From: Trichosporon coremiiforme
Taxonomy: Eukaryota; Basidiomycota; Tremellomycetes; Trichosporonales; Trichosporonaceae
DNA length: 64,000 nucleotides
Reading direction: 5' to 3'
NCBI GenBank assembly: GCA_039545355.1
Contig: BCJJ01000001.1
Span: forward strand, 44,840-108,839
The position numbers and the translations under genes were made by a program. The notes beneath the pieces were generated by a model. It was not told the DNA's origin, searched no databases, and saw nothing but the letters and a program-made list of their open reading frames with translations. Shown piece by piece: positions 43,780 through 53,103 of this stretch; the first letter of the stretch is position 1; each line of letters starts with the position of its first letter.

Positions 43780-46352
43780 ATGGAAGCCGAACCCGGCCCG
43801 TCCCGGTACGTCTTCCCCCGGAGCTGTCCTAGTCATTGAGAGCTGACAACAGGCCACCACGCCCGCCAAGACTCCCCCGAAGCCCTGTCCGGAGTGGACG
43901 GATCTCAACATTGCGGAGTCCCGTCCGCAGTGCGCGGCTCAGCGTCGAGCTCAGCGTGGAGCAGCCGAGACTGAAGTCACCTGCTCGTGCCCTTCCCTCT
44001 GTCTCGCCGGAACGATCGCTACCCTCCACTTCGTCAACGACACGAGATTCGGAACGGCCAACGAAGAGCCCGACTCGACTGCCATGGCCTGACGCTTCAG
44101 TAGCCAGGGCAGGGGCGCCGGGATCAGCGTCGAGGAGTCCGACACGGGCAAAAGGCAGGGGCAGTGAGAGTCCAGTCCGGCCAGGCGGGTTCGAGCATGT
44201 CGTCGAGGCGCTTGAGCGAGCTGTCGACGTTCCGATCGAGCGTCTGCATATTCCTCGAAAGGCACCACCGGAACCCGCGCCGACACAAACACCGGAGAGG
44301 GCGAGGACAGCAGACCGTTCGACGCCAGCCCGAGACCCATCACCTGGCTTCGACCTGACACCGCTCCCGACTGCGCTGCCGCCGGGCTTCTTGCGCGAGC
44401 CGACGCCGGGATCAGTCGCTTCTGGTGATGACCCGCCGCCGAAGAGAAGCCTCCGGCTGCCTATGCACCATATCCCACAACGCCGACCAGCCCAGCCGCC
44501 GATACCAGATCCGATCTACGTGCCTGCCGAAGACTCTGCTGTGCTCACGTCTCCGATCGCCCTACTCCCCTCCGCTACCGACTCCTCACTACCTCCCGAT
44601 CCCCCGCTGCCGCTGCCTACCGTCGCAGGCCACGCTCTCCGCTCCGTCGCGCTGCCGATACCGAAACCGTCGGCACCCCGCCCCGCGCAATCCCTCCAGC
44701 ATCGAGCCTATGTCTGCATCAAAATCAGCGAGAAGCGGCGTGCGGAGCTGATTGCGAGAGGCGTCTACGACGCGTTCCGGGATGACGAGAATGCGCAGTT
44801 CCGCGCCTTAGCTCCGAGGAAGCGGTATCAGCACTATGCGACGGGCACCAATCGGGTCATGGTACGAAACGTGTCGCTCGTGCTCGCGCGGCCAGAAGAG
44901 CTCCCGGGGCGCTTCATCGAGCGACCTGGCCCCGCGCTGCTCGAGCCATACGCTAGCGTGCTGAAGGAGGACCGCCTCGTGAACACGCTCGGCGAGTTCA
45001 GGTGCGGGTGGAAGGGGTGTGGCGCCGTCCTGGCCAGCGAGGAGAGGCTGAAGCGGCATGTGGCCAAGCGGGCTCATGCGGCTCAAGGCGCTGTCGCGGC
45101 CGAGAGGACAGTGTACCGCTGCTTCTGGGCTGGGTGCGAGGGGCCGTGCTTTGAGCGCGTTGAGGGCTTGATCCAGCACCTCTCCGCTCGGCATGTGGCC
45201 GGCCGTCTCCGCTGCCCCTTCGAGGAGTGCGAGATGACCTCGCCAACTCTGGCACATCTGCAGCGGCACGCAATTAGACAGCACGCCCCCGACACTCCCT
45301 TCCGACCCCGCGCCGACGTTCCGGTCCTGCCTAGCCTGCCACCGCTCCCACCTCTGCCTGCCATAGCCCACATAGACGAGCTATGCACGCACCGCGTCGC
45401 CGGACGCCAGCACGCGAGCGCGTACAGGCAAGAGCAAGACAGTGCTAGGATCCAGCGACTGTGCTTCGGCGGTCCCGAACCCGATACGGAAGCAGGCGGC
45501 GTGAAGATGATGGAGCAGCTGGCGTTAACGCCGCAGCCCGACGCGCCGCCCCAGCGGAAACGGAAACGGATGAACTGGGGCTGGGTACCCAAGAAGAAGT
45601 ACCCCTCCCAGGTCAAAGTCAGGGCCGAGCCAGGCAGCGACGCCGAACCACCACTCCGGATCGGAGCCGCCGAATGCAAATGGGCAGCGAAGCAGGTCAC
45701 AGCGCAGAAGGAGCGGGAAAGGGAGCGCGAGCGGTATGAGCGCAAGCGTCTCGGCCGGGTTTGGGTCGAGATACCCGTCCGCGATAAGCGGGAGGAGAGT
45801 ATCTACGAACGGCCCGAGACGCCCCCGTCCCCGCCTGTCACGCCTGGAAGTGCGGTCGAGAAGAGGAAGAAGCGAGAGAAGAAAAGGGCTAGGGAGTCGG
45901 AGGGACGCCCAGGCCCGGACCGCGCCGAGTCGAGCAAGACGGGCAAGAAGAAGAGGACGGAGTTCAACACGGCCGTGTTGGACTCTTTCCGTCGGACTTC
46001 TTCTGGCCCTGCTGCTTCTCCTGCGTCGGCTTCCTCTCCCACATTTGCCTATCCCGAGCTCCAATCCGGAGCAACAGAAGACGGCGACTCGGAAGCAGAA
46101 GTCGAGCTCGGGTTGAGTTTCGACCCAACACTCGTCTCTCATACCCCCTCCCACTCCTCCGCCCAGCCACCACAGCCCGCATCTGCTCGTTCCGCGCGTA
46201 CGGGCAGCTCCCGCGCGATTAGGACGCCGATTGGACACGCGGTTACGCCCATCAGACCGAGCGCGTCGCCCGTCACGTCTATCAGCGGACGGAAGATCTC
46301 ACAGCATAGTGTCGAGGTCGTCCTCCCGAGGCAGAGCCCGATGGTTATCTGA
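43780..46352 (+). CDS. C2H2 zinc-finger protein, three fingers, large disordered regions
   Basis: Two exons, 43780-43805 and 43853-46352, separated by a 47-nt intron (GTACGT..CTGACAACAG); 841 residues beginning MEAEPGPSRPPRPPRLPRSP. The first ~290 residues are Ser/Pro/Arg-rich and disordered. A folded block (~290-390; ISEKRRAELIARGVYDAFRDDE.., VMVRNVSLVLARPEELPG) precedes three closely spaced C2H2 fingers (~391-475): CGWKGCG..RLKRHVAKRAH, CFWAGCE..LIQHLSARH and CPFEECE..LQRHAIRQH. The C(x4)C spacing resembles GLI/AEBP2-type fingers. Downstream are basic nuclear-localisation-like runs (RKRKRM; EKRKKREKKRAR) and a disordered tail. Probably a nuclear DNA- or chromatin-binding factor; I do not recognise the ortholog. 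Confidence 0.8.
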
Positions 46353-46762
46353 TAGATATTATGTATTGTATTTGTTAGTATCTGGCTTGTGTTGCTGCTC
46401 GGTTACGCAGTTGAACCATAAACGCTATTAACATAGGGTGAAAACTTCGCCTCACTGCCGATGGGCGTCCCGTCATTAACACCAGCCGGAGATCGCACCT
46501 CGCCAGCCTCCTACAGATAGCGTTGAGATTTCAGTAATGCTCTTCACTGTCGCTGTTTCGCATGCCGACAAGAGTGGAAGGCCCACATAAGCCAACGAGG
46601 TCCGCCACTCCTCTCACTACCTAACACTACGTTCGACGGTTATACCACCCTCAGGTCATTCTCCCACTTCGCTCACCATCCAATCCCAAATGAACGTCGC
46701 CTCCAGACATCTTGGGGTACATGTTCACACCCGCCACACCCACTTCCGTCCAAAAACAGGAC
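46353..46762. other. Intergenic region upstream of the tRNA cluster
   Basis: About 410 bp, 3' of the zinc-finger gene. No gene seen. Confidence 0.5.
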
Positions 46763-46882
46763 GTTCTCGTGGTGTAGTGGTTATCATACTCTCTTAGGGT
46801 GATCTAACATCTTGAGCTTTGCCTCCTCGTCTCTTCGGAGACGGATTGGGAGTGGCCCCGGGTTCAAATCCCGGCGAGGACC
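46763..46882 (+). tRNA. tRNA-Pro(AGG) with 47-nt intron
   Basis: Acceptor strands GTTCTCG and CGAGGAC pair fully with one G-U. The D arm is GTGTAGTGGTTATCAT, the anticodon stem CTCTC/GGGAG, and the loop TTAGGG followed by an intron at 46800-46846, placed after position 37 as expected. Anticodon AGG. The T arm is CCGGG-TTCAAAT-CCCGG. A TTTT terminator follows at once. Confidence 0.85.
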
Positions 46883-47451
46883 TTTTGCTTCTCTTCTTGC
46901 GCCACCTGACCTCCTTGGAAGACTTCGGGAGAGTTGTAGAAGATGAAAGGGCTGATTGGCGAAGATGGGGGCAAGGGACGGACCGCCGATGGCGTTTTTC
47001 GTCCTGTTATCTTGTTCTTATCTCCCCTGCACTGTTAACCATGAGATTCGGGTACTTCTATTGGGCTAGAGATGTAAAAGGCTTTATCTGATGGTATCTG
47101 ATAGGACGTGGACCGAAAAGTTTATGAGTAGTGAGTGGTCAGATGGCTGGGTGGCGGTAAAATCAGGGAAACTCGAGAAAATCTGCATCAGTCCAAACAG
47201 CGTCCTTCTCCTCTCGGTTCGTCCTCCTTACCAAATCCTCACCCAACTGCACGCAGACACTGCGGAGTAATGCATGGTCGAACTCGGCAACTTTCCCGAG
47301 CCACTCCAGGACCATGGCTTGTTCAGGATACCTCTTCTTCGCACCCTTCTCGACCTATCGCGGTCCTCGCACAGCTGGAGGGTGTTCCAATGGGTAAAAA
47401 CAGGTTCAGGCTCGCCGCTGGCGCGGCTGGCGCGGCTCGCGGGGCAAAAGC
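46883..47451. other. Spacer between tRNA-Pro and tRNA-Gly
   Basis: No gene seen in about 570 bp. Confidence 0.5.
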
Positions 47452-47452
47452 T

Positions 47453-47528
47453 ACATCCAGGGGGAATCGAACCCCCACCGCATCGAATCACGTGGCAACG
47501 ATGCATGATACCATTTCACCATAGATGT
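47453..47528 (-). tRNA. tRNA-Gly(GCC) with a very short (6-nt) apparent intron
   Basis: On the minus strand the acceptor is ACATCTA/TGGATGT (one G-U), the D arm GTGAAATGGTATCAT, the anticodon stem CATCG/CGATG, and the T arm GGGGG-TTCGATT-CCCCC. Between the stem halves are 13 nt instead of 7: TTGCCA, then six extra bases and T. Reading GCC as the anticodon puts U33 and A37 in place. A TTTT terminator lies just downstream on the minus strand. Confidence 0.75.
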
Positions 47529-48024
47529 TGGATGCTCTTTGCTGAGAGTTGGCGGGCGGGGGCAGTTGTGACGGCGTTGTGGTCACTGAACGCGCTCTAA
47601 ACTGCGCGTTGATATGTGGGGAGAGATGAGCAGTGCCAGAAGTGGTCGAATAGCGGGTGAGTACTCTGACGGAAAAGGTTTGTGCAGAATTGGCTGGAGG
47701 GTAGAAGTCACAGAAGTCACAGATACCACGACGGAGATGCTACACTCGTTTGTCGTGGGTCCTGCTACAGCCGGTCTCTCTCACTTTTCGGAGCACGCTG
47801 CAGACTTTTTTGACTACTGCTGCCTCCAGGTGGGTGTACTTTCCCGTACCCACCATCCAGGGCTCGAGACCATGCACTTTAGATGCCCTGGTGCGAAGCC
47901 CCGCCACCAGGGCCAGCAAAACTTCAAACGTTCATATCTCGCCCAATCCTTCATCTTTTCGCACCAAACCCAGTTCTGCGGGTAGCCCTCGGTCTGCTCC
48001 CTCTTTCACGGCCAACAACGCCTG
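47529..48024. other. Spacer between tRNA-Gly and first tRNA-Lys
   Basis: No gene seen in about 500 bp. Confidence 0.5.
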
Positions 48025-48125
48025 GCCTCGTTATATCAGTCGGTAGATAGTGTGACTCTTACGCAGCACCGCGTCAGCAGCAGCCGATTGATCACACAGT
48101 CATGGGTTCGAGCCCCATACGAGGC
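48025..48125 (+). tRNA. tRNA-Lys(CTT), copy 1, 29-nt intron
   Basis: Acceptor GCCTCGT/ACGAGGC pairs perfectly. The D arm is TATCAGTCGGTAGATA, the anticodon stem TGTGA/TCACA, and loop CTCTTA carries anticodon CTT. The intron begins after position 37. The T arm is ATGGG-TTCGAGC-CCCAT. A T-run terminator follows at 48126-48132. Confidence 0.92.
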
Positions 48126-48346
48126 TCTTTTTGGCGTTCCCTGGGTGCGAATCGATTCCCGATAACCTCTCCTTTGCCCTCTGTTGGGTGCGAGACGAAG
48201 GAGCGAAGGGAGCGGACGGGTAGTGGACGAGCAGTAATGGATTTCAAATGGCTGTATCTTAATCAATTTTGCAGTTTTTCGTGAAATTCTGAAAGCACCA
48301 CGTAGCCCTGCGTGCGCTGCGTTGCACATGGCCATTCGTTAGCTTG

Positions 48347-48436
48347 GCCTCGTTATATCAGTCGGTAGATAGTGTGACTCTTACGCAGCAACGGCCGATT
48401 GATCACACAGTCATGGGTTCGAGCCCCATACGAGGC
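48347..48436 (+). tRNA. tRNA-Lys(CTT), copy 2, 18-nt intron
   Basis: The mature sequence is identical to copy 1 (all stems and loops match); only the intron differs, 18 nt against 29. The first seven and last eight intron bases are shared, so the two differ mainly by loss or gain of the middle. A TTCTTTTT terminator follows. Confidence 0.92.
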
Positions 48437-48834
48437 TTCTTTTTCCTTCCTGTGCGCTCCAGTGGTTATCATAACTGTGAAGGAGGCTGAGAAATATGCT
48501 TCTGTATGGAATGGAGAGCAGGTGAAAGTGCCCAAAGTGGTCGAAAGAGAGTTAGTATCTACCGGTCACGAAGGCTGGTAACAGATGGTCCTATCGATCC
48601 AGTGGCAGATTGAATGCACTGGTCTAGGACATTAGGCTCCTGTGCGGCGCTTTGCAACGTAAATAGGGGCTACTCGGAATGCAGAGTGTTCTATCATAGT
48701 CGAGTGCCACCCTCCCGGCCTTCTCTTCTCGTAACCTCAGCACCTCTTCCAACCTTCCTGTACACATTCTGACCCCTTCCCTGACCCCTGAAAACTCCAC
48801 AGGCATGCACGAAGCCCAAAAAAGCTCGGCTAAT
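48437..48834. other. Spacer between tRNA-Lys copy 2 and tRNA-Ala
   Basis: No gene seen in about 400 bp. Confidence 0.5.
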
Positions 48835-48945
48835 GGACAGGTTAGGAATCGAACCAAAGACCTCGTCAAGTATGCTGAATCCACTCGAGTTGAGAACTCG
48901 TGAGAAGATGCTAATGACGCGCTCTACCAACTGAGCTACATGCCC
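48835..48945 (-). tRNA. tRNA-Ala(AGC) with ~39-nt intron, two stem mismatches
   Basis: On the minus strand: acceptor GGGCATG/CCTGTCC with the alanine-identity G3-U70 pair but a mismatch at 6-67; D arm GCTCAGTTGGTAGAGC; anticodon stem CGTCA/TGACG; loop TTAGCA with anticodon AGC, then an intron after position 37. The T stem TTTGG/CCTAA has a T-T mismatch in the middle. A TTTTTT terminator follows. The two mismatches make reduced function or decay possible. Confidence 0.75.
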
Positions 48946-51276
48946 TAACGCCGGTGGTTTGGTTTCCGAGGGATATTGAGGGAACGGTGAGGCCAAGTTG
49001 CCTTTGGAGGCTGGAGAGGGAGCCAAAGGAAACTCAGGTGGGATAGGGAAGGTGTAGCGTCAGCAGGATGCATAAGGGCGCCCCAGGATGGTGGCGTTGC
49101 TGCGGCGATGGTGGTAGGTGAAGGCTTGTGGCTGGAGCTCCCGCTCGAAGATACACCTTGTGGCCCTGGATCCAGAGCCTTCAGAGGAGCTCATAATGAA
49201 AGGGGATAAACCACCCAGCCGCCTCGCGTTCAGCGGGAGCCCGCGGCTAAGACGTCTGTCGATGGTCGATGATAGCATCGAATGACCAGCGGCCGGCAGA
49301 ACGCCAATCGGCAGGAGAACGCAATGACATCATGCAACCGGCAGGCACATGTCAAACATAAAGACGGTCAGTGTCATCGATAGGACGAGAGAGTTCGTGA
49401 TGTTTGAGTGTACAAGCATATGCGGCGGATACCTCTTCGAAAAGGCACCTGCGCTCAGTGCAATTTCGTCGCGCGTAGTGTCACTGGCTGTGCTGACGTG
49501 CAAAGGGTCCACCGCTTTGAATGCTTATTATCTGCCTGCCTCTGATGTGCGTCTGCACACCGGCTGCAAGATATCGGCTGCCAGACTTCAGAGCCATTGC
49601 AGAAGGAGGCGACGCCGGTCGAGGAAGGTTATGCAGACGACGCCAGTATATCGACATTGCTGAATGGGCGCATGGTGAAACCCAGCGTGGGGACTCAGAA
49701 ACCCTCACATCTGTGATCATCCAATGCCTGCTGTCGAACCTGTCATGGTTCGTAACTGTCTAGCATGCAGGACAAGTGGCCAGTCTGCCGGACAGCTTCA
49801 GCCACTGACGATGTGCCACAGAGCGAGGATCATCCGCTTCAGATCAGGCACAGTTAGGCGACCCTCCATTCGTTGTGCTCTGCGGCTAAAGTTGTTTTGA
49901 AGTCATTTCACCGAAGTTCCCCCGAACGTCATCTTCTCGCTCTGTGCCCTGCGTCATACCACAGCGCCGTTCAACGCCAACAAGCTTGCTACAGCCTGTG
50001 TCAGGATGGTTGATGAAGAAGGGGGTGCATTGTCAGCTGAGCAATGGGCAGCGTCAGGGAGACAGGGAGGCTGATGAGGAAACCAGGATGGGTGCTGGGC
50101 ATGACATAGCCGGAACGTCATTGCTGCGTATGGAGGCGTCGATGACGCGGAAAGCGATCGCGCACATGCACATCCAGATCTCAGTTGCCGCCGCAACGCG
50201 CAACAGCGGCCTTGGCTCATTAGCGGCCCGCAGTGGCCCGCAGTGAGCTGCAACGAGGTCGCCGGCCCGCCAGACGCCGGTATGGAGGTCTGTGCCGGTG
50301 ACGCAGAGCACCAGTGGGAGCGGGGATGGCGCGAGTCGGCACGAGGAAGGCACAGTGAAGGCCGCACGGAGCTTGGCTTGTTGTCTGGCCATCTGTGTGC
50401 GCCCAAGACATCCTTTCGCCCTCGTCGGCTGCGCAAGACAACACACCGGCGCTGCGGTGGCCAGACCCAGCAGTCGCCGCTAATCCGGCACGCCGCAGAC
50501 TTGGCGCACTATGAGCTGTCCGCAGCGCCGCTGCACTGTGCCGTGAACATGTGCTTCTGCCACACCCTGTATGCACGGTCCAGGCCCGTTGAATGTGCAT
50601 GACCGGATCCACCCGCAACCGAGCCGAGACGCTGCTGCATGGAGGCTGCCTCGCTGGTTCATTCCAGTTGAATTGTCAGAGACGCTGAGGTTGGCAAAGT
50701 GGGTTTGACGGAGTGCCGAGGGCCGGATGATCCACAGCTCGTCTCCGAGGCCAGTGTACGGGGCCACTGAGTTATCCCGCTCCTGATGACGGCGGTGGCT
50801 CAGTGAGTGCAGCACATGGAAGGCCGTCGATGCTGATCGAGATCGGTACGAGCAGGGAGCCGCACAGTCGGGTATACTCGGTGCGGTGGGGAGCAGTACC
50901 GTGGGAATGTGTGGGGTAAGGGTCGAGGGTCGGGTTGCGGCCAATGGGCCTCGCTCGCAGCGTTCTCAGCCGGCGGGAACTGGCAGCCCACGACTGGGGC
51001 AGCAGCAGCTACGTATTGCGTACCGGCACGCGGCAGCTCACGCTCACCACCGGCAACCCGAGCCCCGTACGCCCGTGAGCCCGTGACCCCGCACCGCACC
51101 TGCATGCCTCTCGCCTCGGCTCCCCGGAACCAGAATCCATGTCCACCACCCGCACCCGCACCCGCACCCACAACCACACCCAGTCCCAGCTCGACTATAT
51201 CGCTCTCACCCAACCGACGTCTTACTTTCACACTCTTCCTCTTCCTCACCCTACCCCACCAAAACAAACAGTCACA
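48946..51276. other. Long intergenic region upstream of FBA1
   Basis: About 2.3 kb. Open frames on both strands (for example 50800-51969 minus) have no recognisable domain and overlap FBA1 introns. The last ~200 bp before the FBA1 ATG are C/T/A-rich, a strong fungal promoter/leader pattern. Confidence 0.5.
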
Positions 51277-52542
51277 ATGGTCCTCAACATCCCCGTACGT
51301 ACACTGCTGCACCTCTGTCATGACCCGACGATGGCGACGACGGTGACAACGCATGGCACCAATACCGTCTTCCTCGCCTTCCTCGCTGCCGAGCTCGTCG
51401 CTCGTAGTCATCCACGCCTGTCCGGAAACATGACGCAAGAGCTCTGCATTTCGGTATGGCGGTATAGAGCTAACGCTGCAGGCTGGTGTCGTTACTGGCA
51501 AGAACCTTCGTGCCCTCATGGCCGATGCCAAGAAGAACAACGTGAGTACAATGCGGTCTGCCTGCTGCCGGGGAAGACAGCTGGGAACCACGAAGCCTGC
51601 TAGCGAATCTGCTAGTCGAGACTGAGCGCAATCGGCCAGACAGTCCGCTGTGTTTACACACGATGCTGTCCGCTCAGATCTTACTGCAACCAACCCCCCT
51701 CCAGCACTCGACCCTCCACCGAGCAAGGAGTCAGCTGGAATGGGGAGCGGATAGCGGTGTGCGATGCCGCTCGCAGGAGCGGACTCGAGTTGGAACAGTT
51801 CCCTGCATCTTCCCAAGCAAGCAGCGCATGCAATGAGACCACAGCCAATGCTAACGCCCCCAGTACGCCATCCCTGTATGTCATCATAATGTGTAGTCCC
51901 CTCGATTTCAGCTGACCGTGTCTCCCCATTGGTTGAATTCCAAAACAGGCCATCGTGAGTTCCACGCACTCCGGAATGTCCGGGATGTCACCGATCGGCT
52001 ATTTTGTACTGACGCGCGCCAGAATGTTACGTCGTCTTCCACCGTCAACGCCGCCCTCGAGGGTGCCCGTGACAACAAGGCCCCCATCATCCTCCAGCTC
52101 TCGCAGGGAGGCTCCGCCTTCTTCGGCGGCAAGGGCCTTGACAACGCCGACCAGAAGGCCTCGATTGCCGGTGCCATCGCTGCCGCTCACTTCATCCGCG
52201 CCATCGCCCCCGCCTACGGCATGTGAGTACCTGCAATCAGCCTGGATTGCTCTGGCGATTTGCTGCAAGAGAGTCGGTTTTAGCAATCTAGCTACGATGG
52301 CCTAGGGATCCGAGCTGACCCCCAGCCCCGTCGTTCTCCACACCGACCACTGCGCCAAGAAGCTCCTCCCCTGGTTCGACGGCATGCTCGCCGAGGACGA
52401 GAAGTACTTCAAGGAGCACGGCGAGCCCCTCTTCTCCTCGCACATGCTTGACCTCTCCGAGGAGTTCAAGGAGGACAACATCGCCCTCTGTGTCAAGTAC
52501 TTCGAGCGCATGGCCAAGATCGACCAGTGGCTCGAGATGGAG

Positions 52543-52583
<41 letters not shown>

Positions 52584-53103
52584 TGGTGTCGACAACGCCT
52601 CGCTCTACACCCAGCCTGAGGACGTCTTCGACGTCTACAAGGCCCTGAACGCCATCTCGCCCGACTTCTCGATCGCCGCCGCCTTCGGCAACGTCCACGG
52701 TGTCTACAAGGTCGGCAACGTCGTCCTCTCGCCCCAGCTCCTCGAGAAGCACCAGCGTTACGCTGAGCAGCAGCTCGGCGCGCCCGAGGGCTCCAAGCCC
52801 ATCTACCTCGTCTTCCACGGTGGCTCTGGCTCCACCAAGGACGAGATTGCCACCGCCGTCAAGAATGGTGTTGTCAAGATGAACGTCGACACCGACACCC
52901 AGTGGGCCTACCTCGAGGGCATCCGTGACTTCGTCCTCAAGAAGCAGGACTACCTCAAGACCCAGGTCGGCAACCCCGAGGGTGAGAGCAAGCCCAACAA
53001 GAAGTACTACGACCCCCGTGTCTGGGTTCGTGAGGGTGAGAAGACCATGGCCCACCGTGTCGCCGAGGCGTGCACCGACCTTGGTGACATCAACCGCCTC
53101 TAA
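51277..53103 (+). CDS. FBA1: Fructose-bisphosphate aldolase, class II
   Basis: Zinc-dependent glycolytic aldolase: fructose-1,6-bisphosphate to DHAP and glyceraldehyde-3-phosphate. Six exons: 51277-51294, 51482-51541, 51864-51875 (12 nt), 51949-51954 (6 nt), 52023-52222 and 52326-53103; 357 residues, close to yeast Fba1. The joined N-terminal part reads AGVVTGKNLRALMADAKKNN then YAIP, AI and NVTSSSTVNAAL. Class II motifs: HTDHCAKKLLPW (zinc His and catalytic Asp), EIGITGGEEDG, FGNVHGVY, FHGGSGS and KMNVDTDTQW. Codon use is strongly C-ending, as expected for a highly expressed gene. The intron before exon 3 is 322 nt, and the 6-nt exon is required to supply the conserved Ala-Ile. Confidence 0.97.

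Noticed and set aside
48451..48500. Short tRNA-like stretch (CCAGTGGTTATCATAAC)
   Set aside because: Resembles only a D arm; no acceptor, anticodon or T arm around it.
50800..51969. 389-codon minus-strand frame across the FBA1 5' part
   Set aside because: Crosses FBA1 exons and introns; no recognisable domain.
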